From: Phymorhynchus buccinoides
Lineage: Eukaryota; Mollusca; Gastropoda; Neogastropoda; Raphitomidae
Reading direction: 5' to 3'
Length of the DNA stretch: 64,000 bases
Assembly: GCA_017654935.2 (NCBI GenBank)
Contig: CM065701.1
Location: 1,965,451-2,029,450, forward strand
Each line of letters starts with the position of its first letter. Position 1 is the first letter of the stretch. The translations under genes and the position numbers were made by a program. The notes under the pieces were generated by a model that was not told where the DNA came from, searched no databases, and saw only the letters and a program-made list of their open reading frames with translations. Of the stretch, positions 33,271 to 45,118 are shown piece after piece.

Positions 33271-34149
33271 TAGCGCAACGCCTAGTACTGGCAATGCACC
33301 GTACTGGTAACGCCTAGTAACGGTAACACCAAGTACTGGTAACGCTGAGTACAGCAAATTTGAAGCGATTCGGTTAAGAAACGGCGGAGTTATAAGGCCC
33401 CGTTTCACGTTGGCGCTGCTCTGAGAGTGACGCGCTCTCCCGATTGTCTTCCAATTTGCTGCTACGCTTTGCCCGGGCCATAGCAAGCCTGACAGCAAAT
33501 TTGAGGTGATTCGGTTAAGAAACGGCGGAGTTATTCGTGAAAAGGTAAAGCGGCGTATAGCGCGTGCGTTTCTAAACCGATTCGCTTCCGGTTAGGCACA
33601 CCGATAGTGACCATCCCCGGTCATCTATTTGCCAAATTTGAAGGCAATCGGTCCAGAAATGCCGGAGATACGGGCGCCGAGAGGCCGGCAGATGCACATT
33701 TCGCGCATTTGCGAAACCGCGCAAATGACACGGCCGCCATGGTTGCCGTTGCCATCAGGGCTCACAGCAAATTTGAAGCGATTCGGTCAAAAAACGGCGG
33801 AGTTATAAGGCCCGTTTTGATTCGGTTAAGAAACGGCGGAGTTATTCGTGAAAAGGTAAAGCGGCGTATAGCGCACACGTTTCTGAACCGATTCGCTTCC
33901 AGTTTGACACACCGATAGTGACCATCCCCGGTCATCTATCTGCCAAATTTGAAGGCAATCGGTCCAGAAACGCCGGAGATAAGGGCACCGAGAGGCCGGT
34001 GGATGCGCGTTTCGCACATTTGTGAAACCGCGCAAATGACACGGCCGCCTCGGTTGCCGTTGCCATCGCCCCGTCAGGGCTCACAGCAAATTTGAAGCGA
34101 TTCGGTCGAAAAACGGCGGAGTTATAAGGCCCGTTTTGTGTTTCAGACA

Positions 34150-34187
<38 letters not shown>

Positions 34188-34203
34188 TGGACACTTGGCT
34201 TTT
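33271..34203 (+). repeat. GC-rich tandemly duplicated element inside the satellite
   Basis: Contains repeated AGCAAATTTGAAGCGATTCG, AAACGGCGGAGTTAT, GTGAAAAGGTAAAGCGGCGT and CGCAAATGACACGGCCGCC. A segment of about 300 bp occurs twice (roughly 33510-33815 and 33825-34130). It ends with CAGACAGACACACAC repeats and GGATGGACACTTGGC. It is much richer in GC and CpG than its neighbours; probably a mobile element of unknown class. Confidence 0.75.
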
Positions 34204-34690
34204 TACTATATGATATGATGAAGAGAATAAGGGTATAGTATCAGCCTTAAGTTGTTGACAGGGAGGGTTCTTGTAACGAAACTGAAGAGAACCAGACTTT
34301 GAGATCAAGTCATAAACACAAAGAAGATTGGGTTAGGATCAGCCTGGGGTTATTGCCATGAAACTAAAAGAAACCAGACTTTGACATCGATAACCGTAAA
34401 CACGAAGAGGATAGGGCTAGGATCAGCCTAGGGTTGTTGTCATTAAACTGAAAAGAACCAGACTTTGAGATCAAGAATCAGAAAGACGAAGAGGATAGGG
34501 TTAGGATCAGCCTCGGGTTGTCATGAAACTGAAAATAATCAGACTTTGATATCGAGAGTCTGAAGAGAATAGGGTTATGATCAGCCTAGGGTTGTTGTCA
34601 TGAAACTGAAAGAAACCAGACTTTGACCTTTGAGATAGAGAGTCATAAACACAAAGAGAGTAGGGTTAGGCTCAGCCTACGGTTGTGTGA
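34204..34690 (+). repeat. Degenerate 80-90-bp satellite (right block)
   Basis: Continues the same units as 31540-33270 (AACCAGACTTTGAGATC, GGATCAGCCT), showing the GC-rich element interrupted an existing array. Confidence 0.88.
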
Positions 34691-34953
34691 ATGAAACTGA
34701 AAAGAACCATGGACACTACACATTGAACATAGAATCCGTGAAAGAACGAACTTGGCTCATGTTCATCTTTGACTGTCAACTGATTGTGTCCGTCTGCTAA
34801 CCTTTGTACTAGACCTATAGAGACTGACCCTGCTTCCATAGCTCAACTCCACAGCACAAAGAGAGTCGCATCACTAGGCCTACCTAACGGTTTCGGTCAG
34901 TTGCTAGGCTAACGCATATTCATGAGTCTCTCAATGGTAGTGTGTGCATCAAT

Positions 34954-35003
<50 letters not shown>

Positions 35004-35175
35004 CAAGGAATAGTCAACTGATAAATGAACGTGAGGATAGAAGAATGTCACAGTAAAATCCATCCGTAAGTATTTCTTCAAAATAAAGGGTTTGATGAAT
35101 TTACAATGAAAAGAAAACGTTTTGTTTCTAATATCCGAGTAACAGCAAAATGAACAGCTTTCCTTCACAGTAGTA
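34690..35175 (-). repeat. Inverted copy of the 22795-23277 repeat
   Basis: Reverse complement of that repeat, including a 42-bp G run at 34961-35002 in place of the C run, and GAACAGCTTTCC near the right end. Confidence 0.87.
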
Positions 35176-35319
35176 CCCCCCCAACCCCCAAGAGAATATC
35201 GTCTGCTAAATGAAATCCGTTCGACATGACACATTTGACTGTTCTATGTTTGGAGATGACCAAGTGCAGTCTTGAACGCATAATAATAGTCAGTAATCTC
35301 ATGACGTACCATCAACCTG

Positions 35320-35376
35320 GGTACAGGGGATTTTTTCCTCTCATTCTGCACTAGGCCTTAACGGTCTGAACGTGGA

Positions 35377-35407
<31 letters not shown>

Positions 35408-35635
35408 CGTGTGCCCATGCACTTAGCATACGTTAAACCCAGTGGCAACGAAAAAGTTGTCATTTGGTAAAAATTTAACCCCCCCCCCCCCCCCCCCTTC
35501 ATCAGTCACACAAAAATCACATGCAAAAATAAAAAAAAAAAAATGGTGTGGCGCGCCTCTGGCTGCGACGCGCTCTCCAGGTGGGAGCAACCCGAATTTC
35601 ACAGAGACGCCTCTGTGACTATAAAGTACCTAATA
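35320..35635 (+). mobile_element. Gastropod-type SINE
   Basis: Contains TTTCGGATGAGACGATAAAC, CGAGGTCCCGTGTGC, a C run, GGCTGCGACGCGCTCTCCAG and CGAATTTCACAGAGACGCCT. I know this order from a SINE family common in molluscan genomes. A second plus-strand copy is at 62763-63060. Confidence 0.8.
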
Positions 35636-37413
35636 CCTAAAATTTTTGTGTATTTGTCGGTTTCAGGTTAGGGTTAGGGATAGGCTTAGGGTCAAGTTAG
35701 GGTCAATTTAGTGTCGAATACACAGGGGACAAAGTTTGCTAATTTACAGTTTCTGTGGTACTTGACTTTTCGGGCGGACCAATTTTTCATGCTGATCACA
35801 CAAACTTAATTGTAGTGAATAATATGATAAATATACTATTCTTATCATTGGGACTATTTTTAGGGTTTACAATAGTTATGTTTACTGATACAACTGTATG
35901 TTCTTTGATTTTTTTTCTCTGCCTGACTGAAGTCCCCCATGCAGTTCCAACGCAACAGAACCGTCAAAAAGATGATGGTGATGGTTGCTCTATTAAAGAA
36001 GAAGAAGAAGAAGAAGAAGAGTTATGTAAACAATGTGTTTATTTTTATTTTGAATAGATATTGCAGTTTCAAAATGGGTAACCATGCAAATTGGACGACA
36101 TTGCTTGGTAGACTGAAATTGTAGGCGAATCGAACTGTCCTGCACGTTTGCAGCAGGGATTAGGCAAGGCGAGAAATGTTGGACTACAATGCCCATTGTG
36201 CTCGGAGGGGGGTGTAGGGTGGATATCGACATCTAATCAGACACTGGAAGTCGACTTAAAAACAAAATTACTTATAAAGTATGTATCGCCTTTATCGTCG
36301 TGGTCACAGCTCAATGAAAGAAGAGAAAAAAGTTTCAATATTGTTTTACTAGCGAGTTGGGAACCCCTCAGTGCCCCTCCCCCCCTCCCCCAATCTACTT
36401 TTATTTAGGCCTGGTAGGTACCACCATGGTACTATAGTAACCGATGGGGCAGAGAGTATCAGTTTACATAACGAGGCTAGCTGCTGCAAGTGTTGTGTGA
36501 CGAATTATGTGCAGAGGAAAAACTCTGGTCCGCTGGTTTGGAACATAATTATTTTTATTCGTGTTGCGTGAAACACTGAAAAAGTTCTGGGATGATTGTA
36601 GGACTGAATCAAGCTATCAAAAGCTGTGGCATATGTTTAATTTAATCGAAATGGTTTGGTAAATCAATGTGCGACTTTCACTGTAAGAATAAGAAGCACT
36701 CGCCACTCGTCTGACTCGTGCAGGTTTGGCATTCGTTTGGCTCTCTGGAATGCTGTTTATGTTTTCCTTTACTAAAAAGCTACTACTTCTACTACTTGGT
36801 TACATTATAATTATTTCCGTTTGTTTTATTGCTTGTTATCTTTTCAAACAGTGATAGATTGTGATTGTTGATGATTTAACTGAGGAGGCATTCACTACAT
36901 ATCACTATATCAGTGACTGGAGCCATGCCACGCTGGGGAGATCTCTATATTTTTAGTTCATTTCTTTTCAGTTGCTTCTTTCATTTTGTTTTATTGTGTT
37001 TTATCCAGTTGGATAGCTCAGAGATGAAGGGTGCGGACATTCTGAACGAGGGTGCTGGGGCAGTCAGCTTATTTCGCGGAATTTTTCTAGGGAAAACTAA
37101 CTCTTGGCGTCTCATTGTCAGGGGAAATAATCGTAAATAATCATTTTTTTGTTGTACTAATGTTGTAGGGGCTTATTAAATGAAAATCTATGAACATTAT
37201 TCTTTCGGTTTGTATTGATTTGTGCTTTTGTTATTGTTTTCCTTTTTTTCCAATTCAGTATGCTTTAGAAACTCATAGAACTAAGAAGTCATTGGTACCA
37301 ACAGTATGTCACTTATTTACACTTACAGTGCTCACTAAAGGTTGTCACAGCAAAAGTATAGTTAAAAAACCCTATCTGTACTTATTTGTTTAATGGCCTT
37401 TCAGTAGACAATA
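35636..37413. other. AT-rich DNA, no recognised gene
   Basis: Contains a GAA repeat at about 35998-36020. A weak exon-like piece on the plus strand near 37009-37110 follows TTTTATCCAG, but no protein family is recognisable and I do not call it. Confidence 0.55.
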
Positions 37414-37586
37414 CAGTGGAACCTCCCTATTAAGACCTTGAAAAACCATCCCAAATAAGGTCTAAGTGGGAGCGAGGTGTATAAGGGAGATAATTTTAAT
37501 ACTTACAATATCTTAGACTTTTAGAGAAGTAGGTCTCAAGTGGGAGGGAGTCTTATAAGGGGGGTCTTATAAGAGATAATCCACTG
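37414..37586. mobile_element. Pogo/Tigger-like MITE, TA target
   Basis: Ends CAGTGGAACCTCCCTATTAA and ...GATAATCCACTG, flanked by TA at 37412-37413 and 37587-37588. Inner arms carry GACC/GGTC and TAAGG motifs. CAGTGGAACCTC ends and a TA duplication fit Tc1/mariner Tigger-type MITEs. Confidence 0.78.
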
Positions 37587-37700
37587 TATAATTGAAATGT
37601 TAAAGCCACGTGTAGCCATCTAAAACTACAGTACTTTCGATGTACAGTCAATAAAATATGTGTGTTTAAATGTAATTTAATTTAAAGAAACCTATTTCTA

Positions 37701-37746
37701 TGGTGAATGTCAAAGTAAGGGACCCAATGTTTTCTTAATTTTAATC
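37701..37746 (+). promoter_or_regulatory. Candidate proximal element of U1 gene 1
   Basis: Upstream of gene 1 the sequence GTGAATGTCAAAGTAAGGGA and CC resembles ATTGAATTTGAAAAGCAACGGACC at the same distance upstream of genes 2 and 3, although the DNA further out is unrelated. This local similarity suggests a functional snRNA promoter element. Spacing is closer than the usual PSE, so the call is tentative. Confidence 0.4.
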
Positions 37747-37910
37747 ATACTTACCTGGCACAGGAGAGACCCTGATCAAGAAGGGGGTTCTCCCAGGGCG
37801 AGGCCTGTCCATTGCACTTGGGGCGGGTTGACCCTTGCGATCATCTCAAATGTAGATGACTCGGGTGCGTAATTTTTTGGTGAGGGGGACTGCGTTCGCG
37901 CTATCCCCTG
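37747..37910 (+). ncRNA. U1: U1 spliceosomal snRNA, gene 1
   Basis: The 164-nt sequence starts ATACTTACCTGGC, which pairs with 5' splice sites, and ends GCTATCCCCTG. Stem-loop I, the U1A-binding loop ATTGCAC, stem-loop III (TCATCT/AGATGA), a Sm site AATTTTTTGG and the terminal TTCG hairpin (GGGGGACTGCG/CGCTATCCCC) are all present in order; length equals vertebrate U1. One unusual base: the loop I that binds U1-70K reads ATCAAGA instead of ATCACGA. Genes 2 and 3 are identical. The body looks functional; expression is not proven. Confidence 0.95.
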
Positions 37911-38270
37911 CAAATTAAAGCAATGACAAATTCCCTCCCTCAGTTCCTGGTTTTAGTGCTCTTGTTTTCATTTCAATTACTATAAGCTTACACACTTTCT
38001 CTTTCTCTCCCCCCCCCCCCCCTACACACTTTATTACACAGGCAAGCCAAAGAGTATGTCGGTCCAGGATCAGACTGTTCAGCCACCAGAGGGCTGGACT
38101 TCCCCACTGATCCTCCGAACCTGACAACAACAGCAACAAGGTCATATTAAGGTCCCTAGAAAAATGATGTGTCAATAATTTATTCTTTGATCTGTATGCA
38201 GGCTTAGTGTGTGTTAATTTATTTGTGATTGTCATTGTACGCCAAACTCCCCTGAAATGAGAGATATTCC

Positions 38271-38321
<51 letters not shown>

Positions 38322-39463
38322 ATATTTATTAGTCCAATAAAATGGAAATGTGTGTGTGGTGGCACGTAAAAAGTTAAACAGTATGTAATAAAAGATCACA
38401 GTTCCAATATTAAAATATCAGATTCACGCAAAACTCAAGCACACGCAGACAGCAAGCACCCCCGCTACACTCCCCCCCCCCCCCCCCCTCATGCACATAG
38501 AGACAGACAGAGCAAGGACTGAGGGAGAGAGAGAGGGTGGGGAAAGAGAGAGTGAGAGAGAGAGAAAGAACAAAAAGAGAGAGAGAAAGAGAACACAAAG
38601 ACACATAATCATTAAGTAAAGATGTAAGCATGCACACAAGACACACAGATGCGCCTAACTCACACACGTACACACGCACTCAACATATCAATTAGCACAT
38701 TTCTTAAATAACGTTTCCACGCTAATGCTTAAACAGTAATTTAGGACATTAAAATGATGCGTCAATAACTTTTAAAACAGTAAAGCTTTATAAATAAATA
38801 TTCCCTTAAAAGAATCCCCAACATAGGTCAAAAGTGATAAAACATGAAATAAATTCCTCAACACCTCCTCCATTCACACACACATACACACACACACACA
38901 CTGTTGTGCAAAGAGCTGAGTGTTAGTCCTACGGCCTTGTTTCCCACTGTAGCAGCTTCTTTCAAGGAAAAGATTACTCTTCCTGTAACCAACATTAACT
39001 CTAACCCTAGCACTTCAGGGGAAACAATTATTTTTAAATGCTAATAATAGATTATATAGGAAATCTTACTTCTTTTTTAAAAATTCATGTTATTTTGTGC
39101 TGTTAGTGCTTATTTCCAGTATCATTATGCTTTTCATTTTATTTTGAAAATTACTGCAGCCATTTATAAACCATTCTGTTGGTTTTATGAAGCATCTTGT
39201 AAATTTCACCAAGGGCTGCTATTATTATCAATTTATTATTTCTTAAAGTCATTCATCCATAAGCCAGTTATGTTTGATAACTCGTATACAATATTAAATG
39301 GATTAAAATTAAAGATATTTAGCAATATGCGGCAGTTCATTATGAACTGTAGTTCATGTCACGCTTCAGAAAATATTGTTGTTTGTGTTTCAGTTATAAT
39401 TTCACAATTGTTTTGTTATTGAATTTGAAAAGCAACGGACCGTAATATTTGAGTTTATTAATC
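37911..39463 (+). repeat. Spacer of tandem U1 repeat unit 1
   Basis: The unit length is 1717 bp (U1 start to U1 start). The spacer has CAAATTAAAGCAATGACAAA just after the RNA (a possible 3' box), a C run, a CT tract, GA-rich DNA and CA repeats. Frames inside it recur in each unit only because the DNA is repeated. Confidence 0.92.
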
Positions 39464-39627
39464 ATACTTACCTGGCACAGGAGAGACCCTGATCAAGAAG
39501 GGGGTTCTCCCAGGGCGAGGCCTGTCCATTGCACTTGGGGCGGGTTGACCCTTGCGATCATCTCAAATGTAGATGACTCGGGTGCGTAATTTTTTGGTGA
39601 GGGGGACTGCGTTCGCGCTATCCCCTG
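39464..39627 (+). ncRNA. U1: U1 spliceosomal snRNA, gene 2
   Basis: Identical in all 164 positions, as far as I can see, to gene 1, including the ATCAAGA loop and the AATTTTTTGG Sm site. The upstream flank matches that of gene 3 but not the outer flank of gene 1, as expected for an internal unit of a tandem array. Confidence 0.95.
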
Positions 39628-40016
39628 CAAATTAAAGCAATGACAAATTCCCTCCCTCAGTTCCTGGTTTTAGTGCTTTTGTTTTCATTTCAATTACTAT
39701 AAGATTACACACTCCCTCTCTCTCTTTATCTTTCTCTCTTTCTCTCCCCCCCCCCCCCCCCCCCACACTTTATTATACAGGCATGCCAAAGAGTATGTCT
39801 GTCCAGGATCAGACTTCAGCCACCAGAGGGCGTGCCGCCAGGGACTTCCCCACTGATCCTCCGAACCTGACAACAACAGCAACAAGGTCATATTAAGGTC
39901 CCTAGAAAAATGATGTGTCAATAATTTATTCTTTGATTTGTATGCAGGCTTAGTGTGTTTTAATTTATTTGTGATTGTTATTGTACGCCAAACTCCCCTG
40001 AAATGAGAGATATTCC

Positions 40017-40073
<57 letters not shown>

Positions 40074-41225
40074 ATCACAATATTTATTAGTCCAATAAAA
40101 TGGAAATGTGTGTGTGGTGGCACGTAAAAAGTTAAACAGTATGTAATAAAAGATCACAGTTCCAATATTAAAATATTAGATTCACGCAAAACTCAAGCAC
40201 ACGCAGACAGCAAGCACCCCCGCTACACTCCCCCCCCCCCCCCTCATGCACATAGAGACAGACAGAGCAAGGACTGAGAGAGAGGGAGAGAGAGGGTGGG
40301 GAAAGAGAGAGTGAGAGAGAAAGAAAGAACAAAAGAGAGAGAGAGAGAACACAAAGACACATAATCATAATAATCATTGAGTAAAGATGTAAGCATGCAC
40401 ACAAGACACACAGATGCGCCTAACTCACACACGTACACACGCACTCAACATATCAATTAGCACATTTCTTAAATAACGTTTCCACGCTAATGCTTAAACA
40501 GTAATTTAGGACATTAAAATGATGCGTCAATAACTTTTAAAACAGTAAAGCTTTATAAATAAATATTCCCTTAAAAGAATCACCAACATAGGTCAAAAGT
40601 GATAAAACATGAAATAAATTCCTCAACACCTCCTCCATTCACACACACATACACACACACACACACTGTTGTGCAAAGAGCTGAGTGTTAGTCCTACGGC
40701 CTTGTTTCCCACTGTAGCAGCTTCTTTCAAGGAAAAGATTACTCTTCCTGTAACCAACATTAACTCTAACCCTAGCACTTCAGGGGAAACAATTATTTTT
40801 AAATGCTAATAATAGATTATATAGGAAATCTTACTTCTTTTTAAAAAATTCATGTTATTTTGTGCTGTAATTGCTTATTTCCAGTGTCATTATGCTTTTC
40901 ATTTTATTGTGAAAATTACTGCAGCCATTTATAAACCATTCTGTTGGTTTTATGAAGCATCTTGTAAATTTCACCAAGGGCTGCTATTATCAATTTATTA
41001 TTTCTTAAAGTCATTCATCCATAAGCCAGTTATGTTTGATAAATCATATACAATATTACATGGATAAAAATTAAAGATATTTAGCAATATGCGGCAGTTC
41101 ATTATGAACTGTAGTTCATGTCACGCTTCAGAAAATATTGTTGTTTGTGTTTCAGTTATAATTTCACAATTGTTTTGTTATTGAATTTGAAAAGCAACGG
41201 ACTGTAATATTTGAGTTTATTAATC
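39628..41225 (+). repeat. Spacer of tandem U1 repeat unit 2
   Basis: Unit length 1762 bp. Differs from unit 1 in length of C, CT and GA tracts and a few SNPs. Confidence 0.92.
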
Positions 41226-41389
41226 ATACTTACCTGGCACAGGAGAGACCCTGATCAAGAAGGGGGTTCTCCCAGGGCGAGGCCTGTCCATTGCACTTGG
41301 GGCGGGTTGACCCTTGCGATCATCTCAAATGTAGATGACTCGGGTGCGTAATTTTTTGGTGAGGGGGACTGCGTTCGCGCTATCCCCTG
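41226..41389 (+). ncRNA. U1: U1 spliceosomal snRNA, gene 3
   Basis: Same 164-nt sequence as genes 1 and 2, with complete 5' end, loops, Sm site and 3' hairpin. It is followed by a third spacer that carries a SINE-like insertion and ends at about 43120, where a fourth unit would begin but similarity stops just short of another U1. Confidence 0.95.
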
Positions 41390-41762
41390 CAAATTAAAGC
41401 AATGACAAATTCCCTCCCTCAGTTCCTGGTTTTAGTGCTCTTGTTTTCATTTCAATTACTATAAGCTTACACACTCCCTCTCTCTCTTTTTCTCTCCCCC
41501 CCCCCCCCCCCCACTTTATTACACAGGCAAGCCAAAGAGTATGTCTGTCCAGGATCAGACTTCAGCCACCAGAGGGCGTGCCGCCAGGGACATCCCCACT
41601 GATCCTCAGAACCTGACAACAACAGCAACAAGGTCATATTAAGGTCCCTAGAAAAATGATGTGTCAATAATTTATTCTTTGATCTGTATGCAGGCTTAGT
41701 GTGTGTTAATTTATTTGTGATTGTCATTGTACGCCAAACTCCCCTGAAATGAGAGATATTCC

Positions 41763-41813
<51 letters not shown>

Positions 41814-43120
41814 ATCACAATCACAATATTTATTAGTCCAATAAAATGGAAATGTGTGTGTGGTGGCACGTAAAAAGTTAAACAGTATGTAATAAAAGAT
41901 CACAGTTCCAATATTAAAATATCAGATTCACGCAAAACTCAAGCACACGCAGACAGCAAGCACCCCCGCTACACTCCCCCCCCCCCCCCCCCCCATACAC
42001 ATAGAGACAGACAGAGCAAGGACTGAGGGAGAGAGAGAGAGAGGGTGGGGGAAAGAGAGAGAGAGAGAGAAGGAAAGAACAAAAGAGAGAGAAAGAGAAC
42101 ACAAACACACATAATCATAATCATCATTAAGTAAAGATGTATGCATGCACACAAGACACACAGATGCGCCTAACTCACACACGTACACACACACTCAACA
42201 TATCAATTAGCACATTTCTTAAATAACGTTTCCACGCTAATGCTTAAACAGTAATTTAGGACATTAAAATGATGCGTCAATAACTTTTAAAACAGTAAAG
42301 CTTTATAAATAAATATTCCCTTAAAAGAATCACCAACATAGGTCAAAAGTGATAAAACATGAAATAAATTCCTCAACACCTCCTCCATTCACACACACAC
42401 ACACACTGTTGTGCAAAGAGCTGAGTGTGAGGCCTACGGCCTTGTTTCCCACTGTAGCAGCTTCTTTCAAGGAAAAGATTACTCGACGACGAAAATGGAG
42501 TTTTACGTCCTCTTGGTCTGAATCAGACACATATGGGACATTTGTAAATACAAATATGGTGGGAACAATACTGGAGGCAATGCCCGGAGGCAGTACGAAA
42601 CCAGTAAAGTCCCGATTTATTTTTTATTACTACAGATAGGTGTAGCGGTGACCACGCCTCGGTTAAACCTCATCGGCTATAGCACCGCCACAAGTAGTGG
42701 AAAAGATTACTCTTCCTGTAACCAACATTAACTCTAACCCTAGCACTTCAGGGGAAACAATTATTTTTAAATGCTAATAATAGATTATATAGGAAATCTT
42801 ACTTCTTTTTTTAAAATTCATGTTATTTTGTGCTGTTAGTGCTTATTTCCAGTGTCATTATGCTTTTCATTTTATTTTGAAAATTACTGCAGCCATTTAT
42901 AAACCATTCTGTTGGTTTTATGAAGCCTCTTGTAAATTTCACCAAGGACTGCTATTATTATCAATTTATTATTTCTTAAAGTCATTCATCCATAAGCCAG
43001 TTATGTTTGATAACTCGTATGCAATATTAAATGGATTAAAATTAAAGATATTTAGCAATATGCGGCAGTTCATTATGAACTGTAGTTCATATCACGCTTC
43101 AGAAAGTATTGTTGTTTGTG
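41390..43120 (+). repeat. Spacer of tandem U1 repeat unit 3, truncated
   Basis: Matches spacers 1 and 2 up to GTATTGTTGTTTGTG at about 43119; the next roughly 80 bp and the following U1 copy are missing. Confidence 0.9.
42485..42698. mobile_element. SINE-like insert with 14-bp TSD
   Basis: Flanked by GGAAAAGATTACTC at 42471-42484 and 42699-42712; the other two U1 spacers have the site once. The 214-bp insert begins GACGACGAAAATGGAG and ends GCACCGCCACAAGTAGT. A long target duplication indicates LINE-mediated retroposition. A related fragment is at 31325. Confidence 0.88.
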
Positions 43121-43500
43121 GGGCACGGGACACATGCTAGTGATATGCATATTACTCTATTATTAAATCAGGAGAACAAAGGGAGATAATTTTGGTGAAA
43201 GTGTGGAGTGTGATGTCCCATTTCAGACTTAGGAAATGAGCCTGTGTACAGGTCTAGGCCTAGGCCTAAGTGACATTGTAGCGAATAAAGATTAAAAAAT
43301 ATATATATAAATATTTTTTCAAAATAACTGACACAAGCACATGTATTTGTTTTGCTCATGCCAAGTCTGAATATGACAAATACTTCCTTGTGACTGATGT
43401 AGATGAATTGTGTATTTATCTTTAACATTTAAAAAAAAGTTTATTTTAATCCCCTCTCTTTGTTTCAAACAATGTGTGCCTGCATAAATGTACATTTATT
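43121..43500. other. Unique AT-rich DNA before the gap, nothing recognised
   Basis: No feature seen. It has no counterpart elsewhere in the window. Confidence 0.6.
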
Positions 43501-44000
43501 NNNNNNNNNNNNNNNNNNNNNNNNNNNNNNNNNNNNNNNNNNNNNNNNNNNNNNNNNNNNNNNNNNNNNNNNNNNNNNNNNNNNNNNNNNNNNNNNNNNN
43601 NNNNNNNNNNNNNNNNNNNNNNNNNNNNNNNNNNNNNNNNNNNNNNNNNNNNNNNNNNNNNNNNNNNNNNNNNNNNNNNNNNNNNNNNNNNNNNNNNNNN
43701 NNNNNNNNNNNNNNNNNNNNNNNNNNNNNNNNNNNNNNNNNNNNNNNNNNNNNNNNNNNNNNNNNNNNNNNNNNNNNNNNNNNNNNNNNNNNNNNNNNNN
43801 NNNNNNNNNNNNNNNNNNNNNNNNNNNNNNNNNNNNNNNNNNNNNNNNNNNNNNNNNNNNNNNNNNNNNNNNNNNNNNNNNNNNNNNNNNNNNNNNNNNN
43901 NNNNNNNNNNNNNNNNNNNNNNNNNNNNNNNNNNNNNNNNNNNNNNNNNNNNNNNNNNNNNNNNNNNNNNNNNNNNNNNNNNNNNNNNNNNNNNNNNNNN
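43501..44000. other. Assembly gap, exactly 500 N
   Basis: A fixed-length run of N is a typical scaffolding placeholder; true distance and order are unknown. Open frames spanning it are meaningless. Confidence 0.99.
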
Positions 44001-44168
44001 AGGGCCCAAGATGACGGCATCGTTGGACTCTCGATCGTGCCACGGAATGCCGATGCCGGCCAGCTCCCAAAGCTCATGTTTGAACTCGTCCAGCTTCCAG
44101 GCCGCTGACCCAATGTCAAACAGGATCACCTTGGGATAGCCGTCGATAAGCCACCGACCAAAAAACAC
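44001..44168 (-). CDS. GYS: Glycogen synthase exon 3, right-hand copy, cut by gap
   Basis: Bases 44017-44168 equal exon 3 of the left copy ([10 protein letters not shown] through DREANDA-type block DRESNDAV). The last 24 or so bases are lost in the gap, and the first 16 bases after the N (AGGGCCCAAGATGACG) lack two bases found in the left copy, so the frame breaks; this looks like a low-quality contig end rather than a real mutation. Acceptor is intact. Confidence 0.9.
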
Positions 44169-44197
44169 CTGTAGACAGAGAGATATCATGTGCCTAT

Positions 44198-44412
44198 TGT
44201 CAGACAGGATCACCTTGGGATAGCCACCGAGCAAAGAACTCCTGTAGACAGAGAGATATCATGTGGCTATTGTCAGACAGGATCACCTTGGGATAGCCAC
44301 CGAGCAAAGAACTCCTGTAGACAGAGAGATATCACGTGGCTATTGTCAAACAGGATCACCTTGGGATAGCCGTCGATCAGCCAATGATAAAAAAAAAACC
44401 TGAAAGTTTAAC
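44198..44412 (-). repeat. 73-bp array carrying exon 3 acceptor, right copy
   Basis: Same three units as 6246-6460, same number and order. Confidence 0.92.
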
Positions 44413-44976
44413 AATACCCTTTCTGACTTGTATGCATAAACCAGCAGAGCCATTCAACAATACCCCTTACGATTTGCATCAGTATGTCTGCAAAATACAC
44501 CACTACATTAAGGTTTGATTTATTAACACGCACTGCGCCATTGGCACACTATTTTTGAAAATGACCCATCAGATTTGGTGGCATGTGTGCCAAGTGTATC
44601 CTCCGCAGTCCCCTAGTCAGCCCCCACCTCCCTTCATCATACAATGCATTTGACAAAAGTGCACATTTGAACATTATAAGTGCAGGGACAAAAATCATAC
44701 CGAAGCATGGCATTTTGTCAATGATAAGCTCAGGTTTTTCTTCCATAGTCTGCACCTTTCTTGTCACAGCAGGTCGATGGTCGATGGACACTTCAGCACC
44801 TATAACGTATGTTCTTCTTCTTCTTTGTTTCCGATTGGGGATGTTTATCCTGCCCCGCATCCAAAGTCTTCGCTTAGATTGCTATTGGCGCACAGGATGC
44901 ATGCTATGTGAGTTTGTGTCATCCATTCCACCGGCACAACACGGCCTACTCCTACCGAGTGGAATGGGCTTTAATG

Positions 44977-45118
44977 TGTGCGCAAGATCTTGTGCGTGCG
45001 TTCGCACACGGGACCTCGGTCTCATCCGAAGGACTAGGAAAATAGGAGTAAAGTATCTTTCCCAAGGACACAATACCGTGAACGGAGCTGGGTTCGAACC
45101 AACGAACTCATGTTGAGG
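44977..45118 (-). mobile_element. SINE fragment, right copy
   Basis: Equivalent of 7020-7160 with one extra A and C/T changes. Confidence 0.7.

Noticed and set aside
31540..34700. Telomere-like DNA because of repeated GGGTTAGG phrases
   Set aside because: The phrase is part of an about 85-bp satellite unit and is not tandem TTAGGG.
36913..37140. Plus-strand exon with FIQLDSSEMKGADILNEG
   Set aside because: No family recognised, no clear donor and no neighbouring exons.
37914..42200. Small frames recurring in each U1 unit as a gene family
   Set aside because: They recur because the spacer is tandemly repeated, and they differ by frame-shifting indels between units.
42640..42695. Hammerhead ribozyme (CCGATGAG ... 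CGAGGCG on the minus strand)
   Set aside because: The core does not match CUGAUGA and GAAA; key bases are missing.
43446..44234. Frames spanning the gap
   Set aside because: They consist of N-derived unknown residues.
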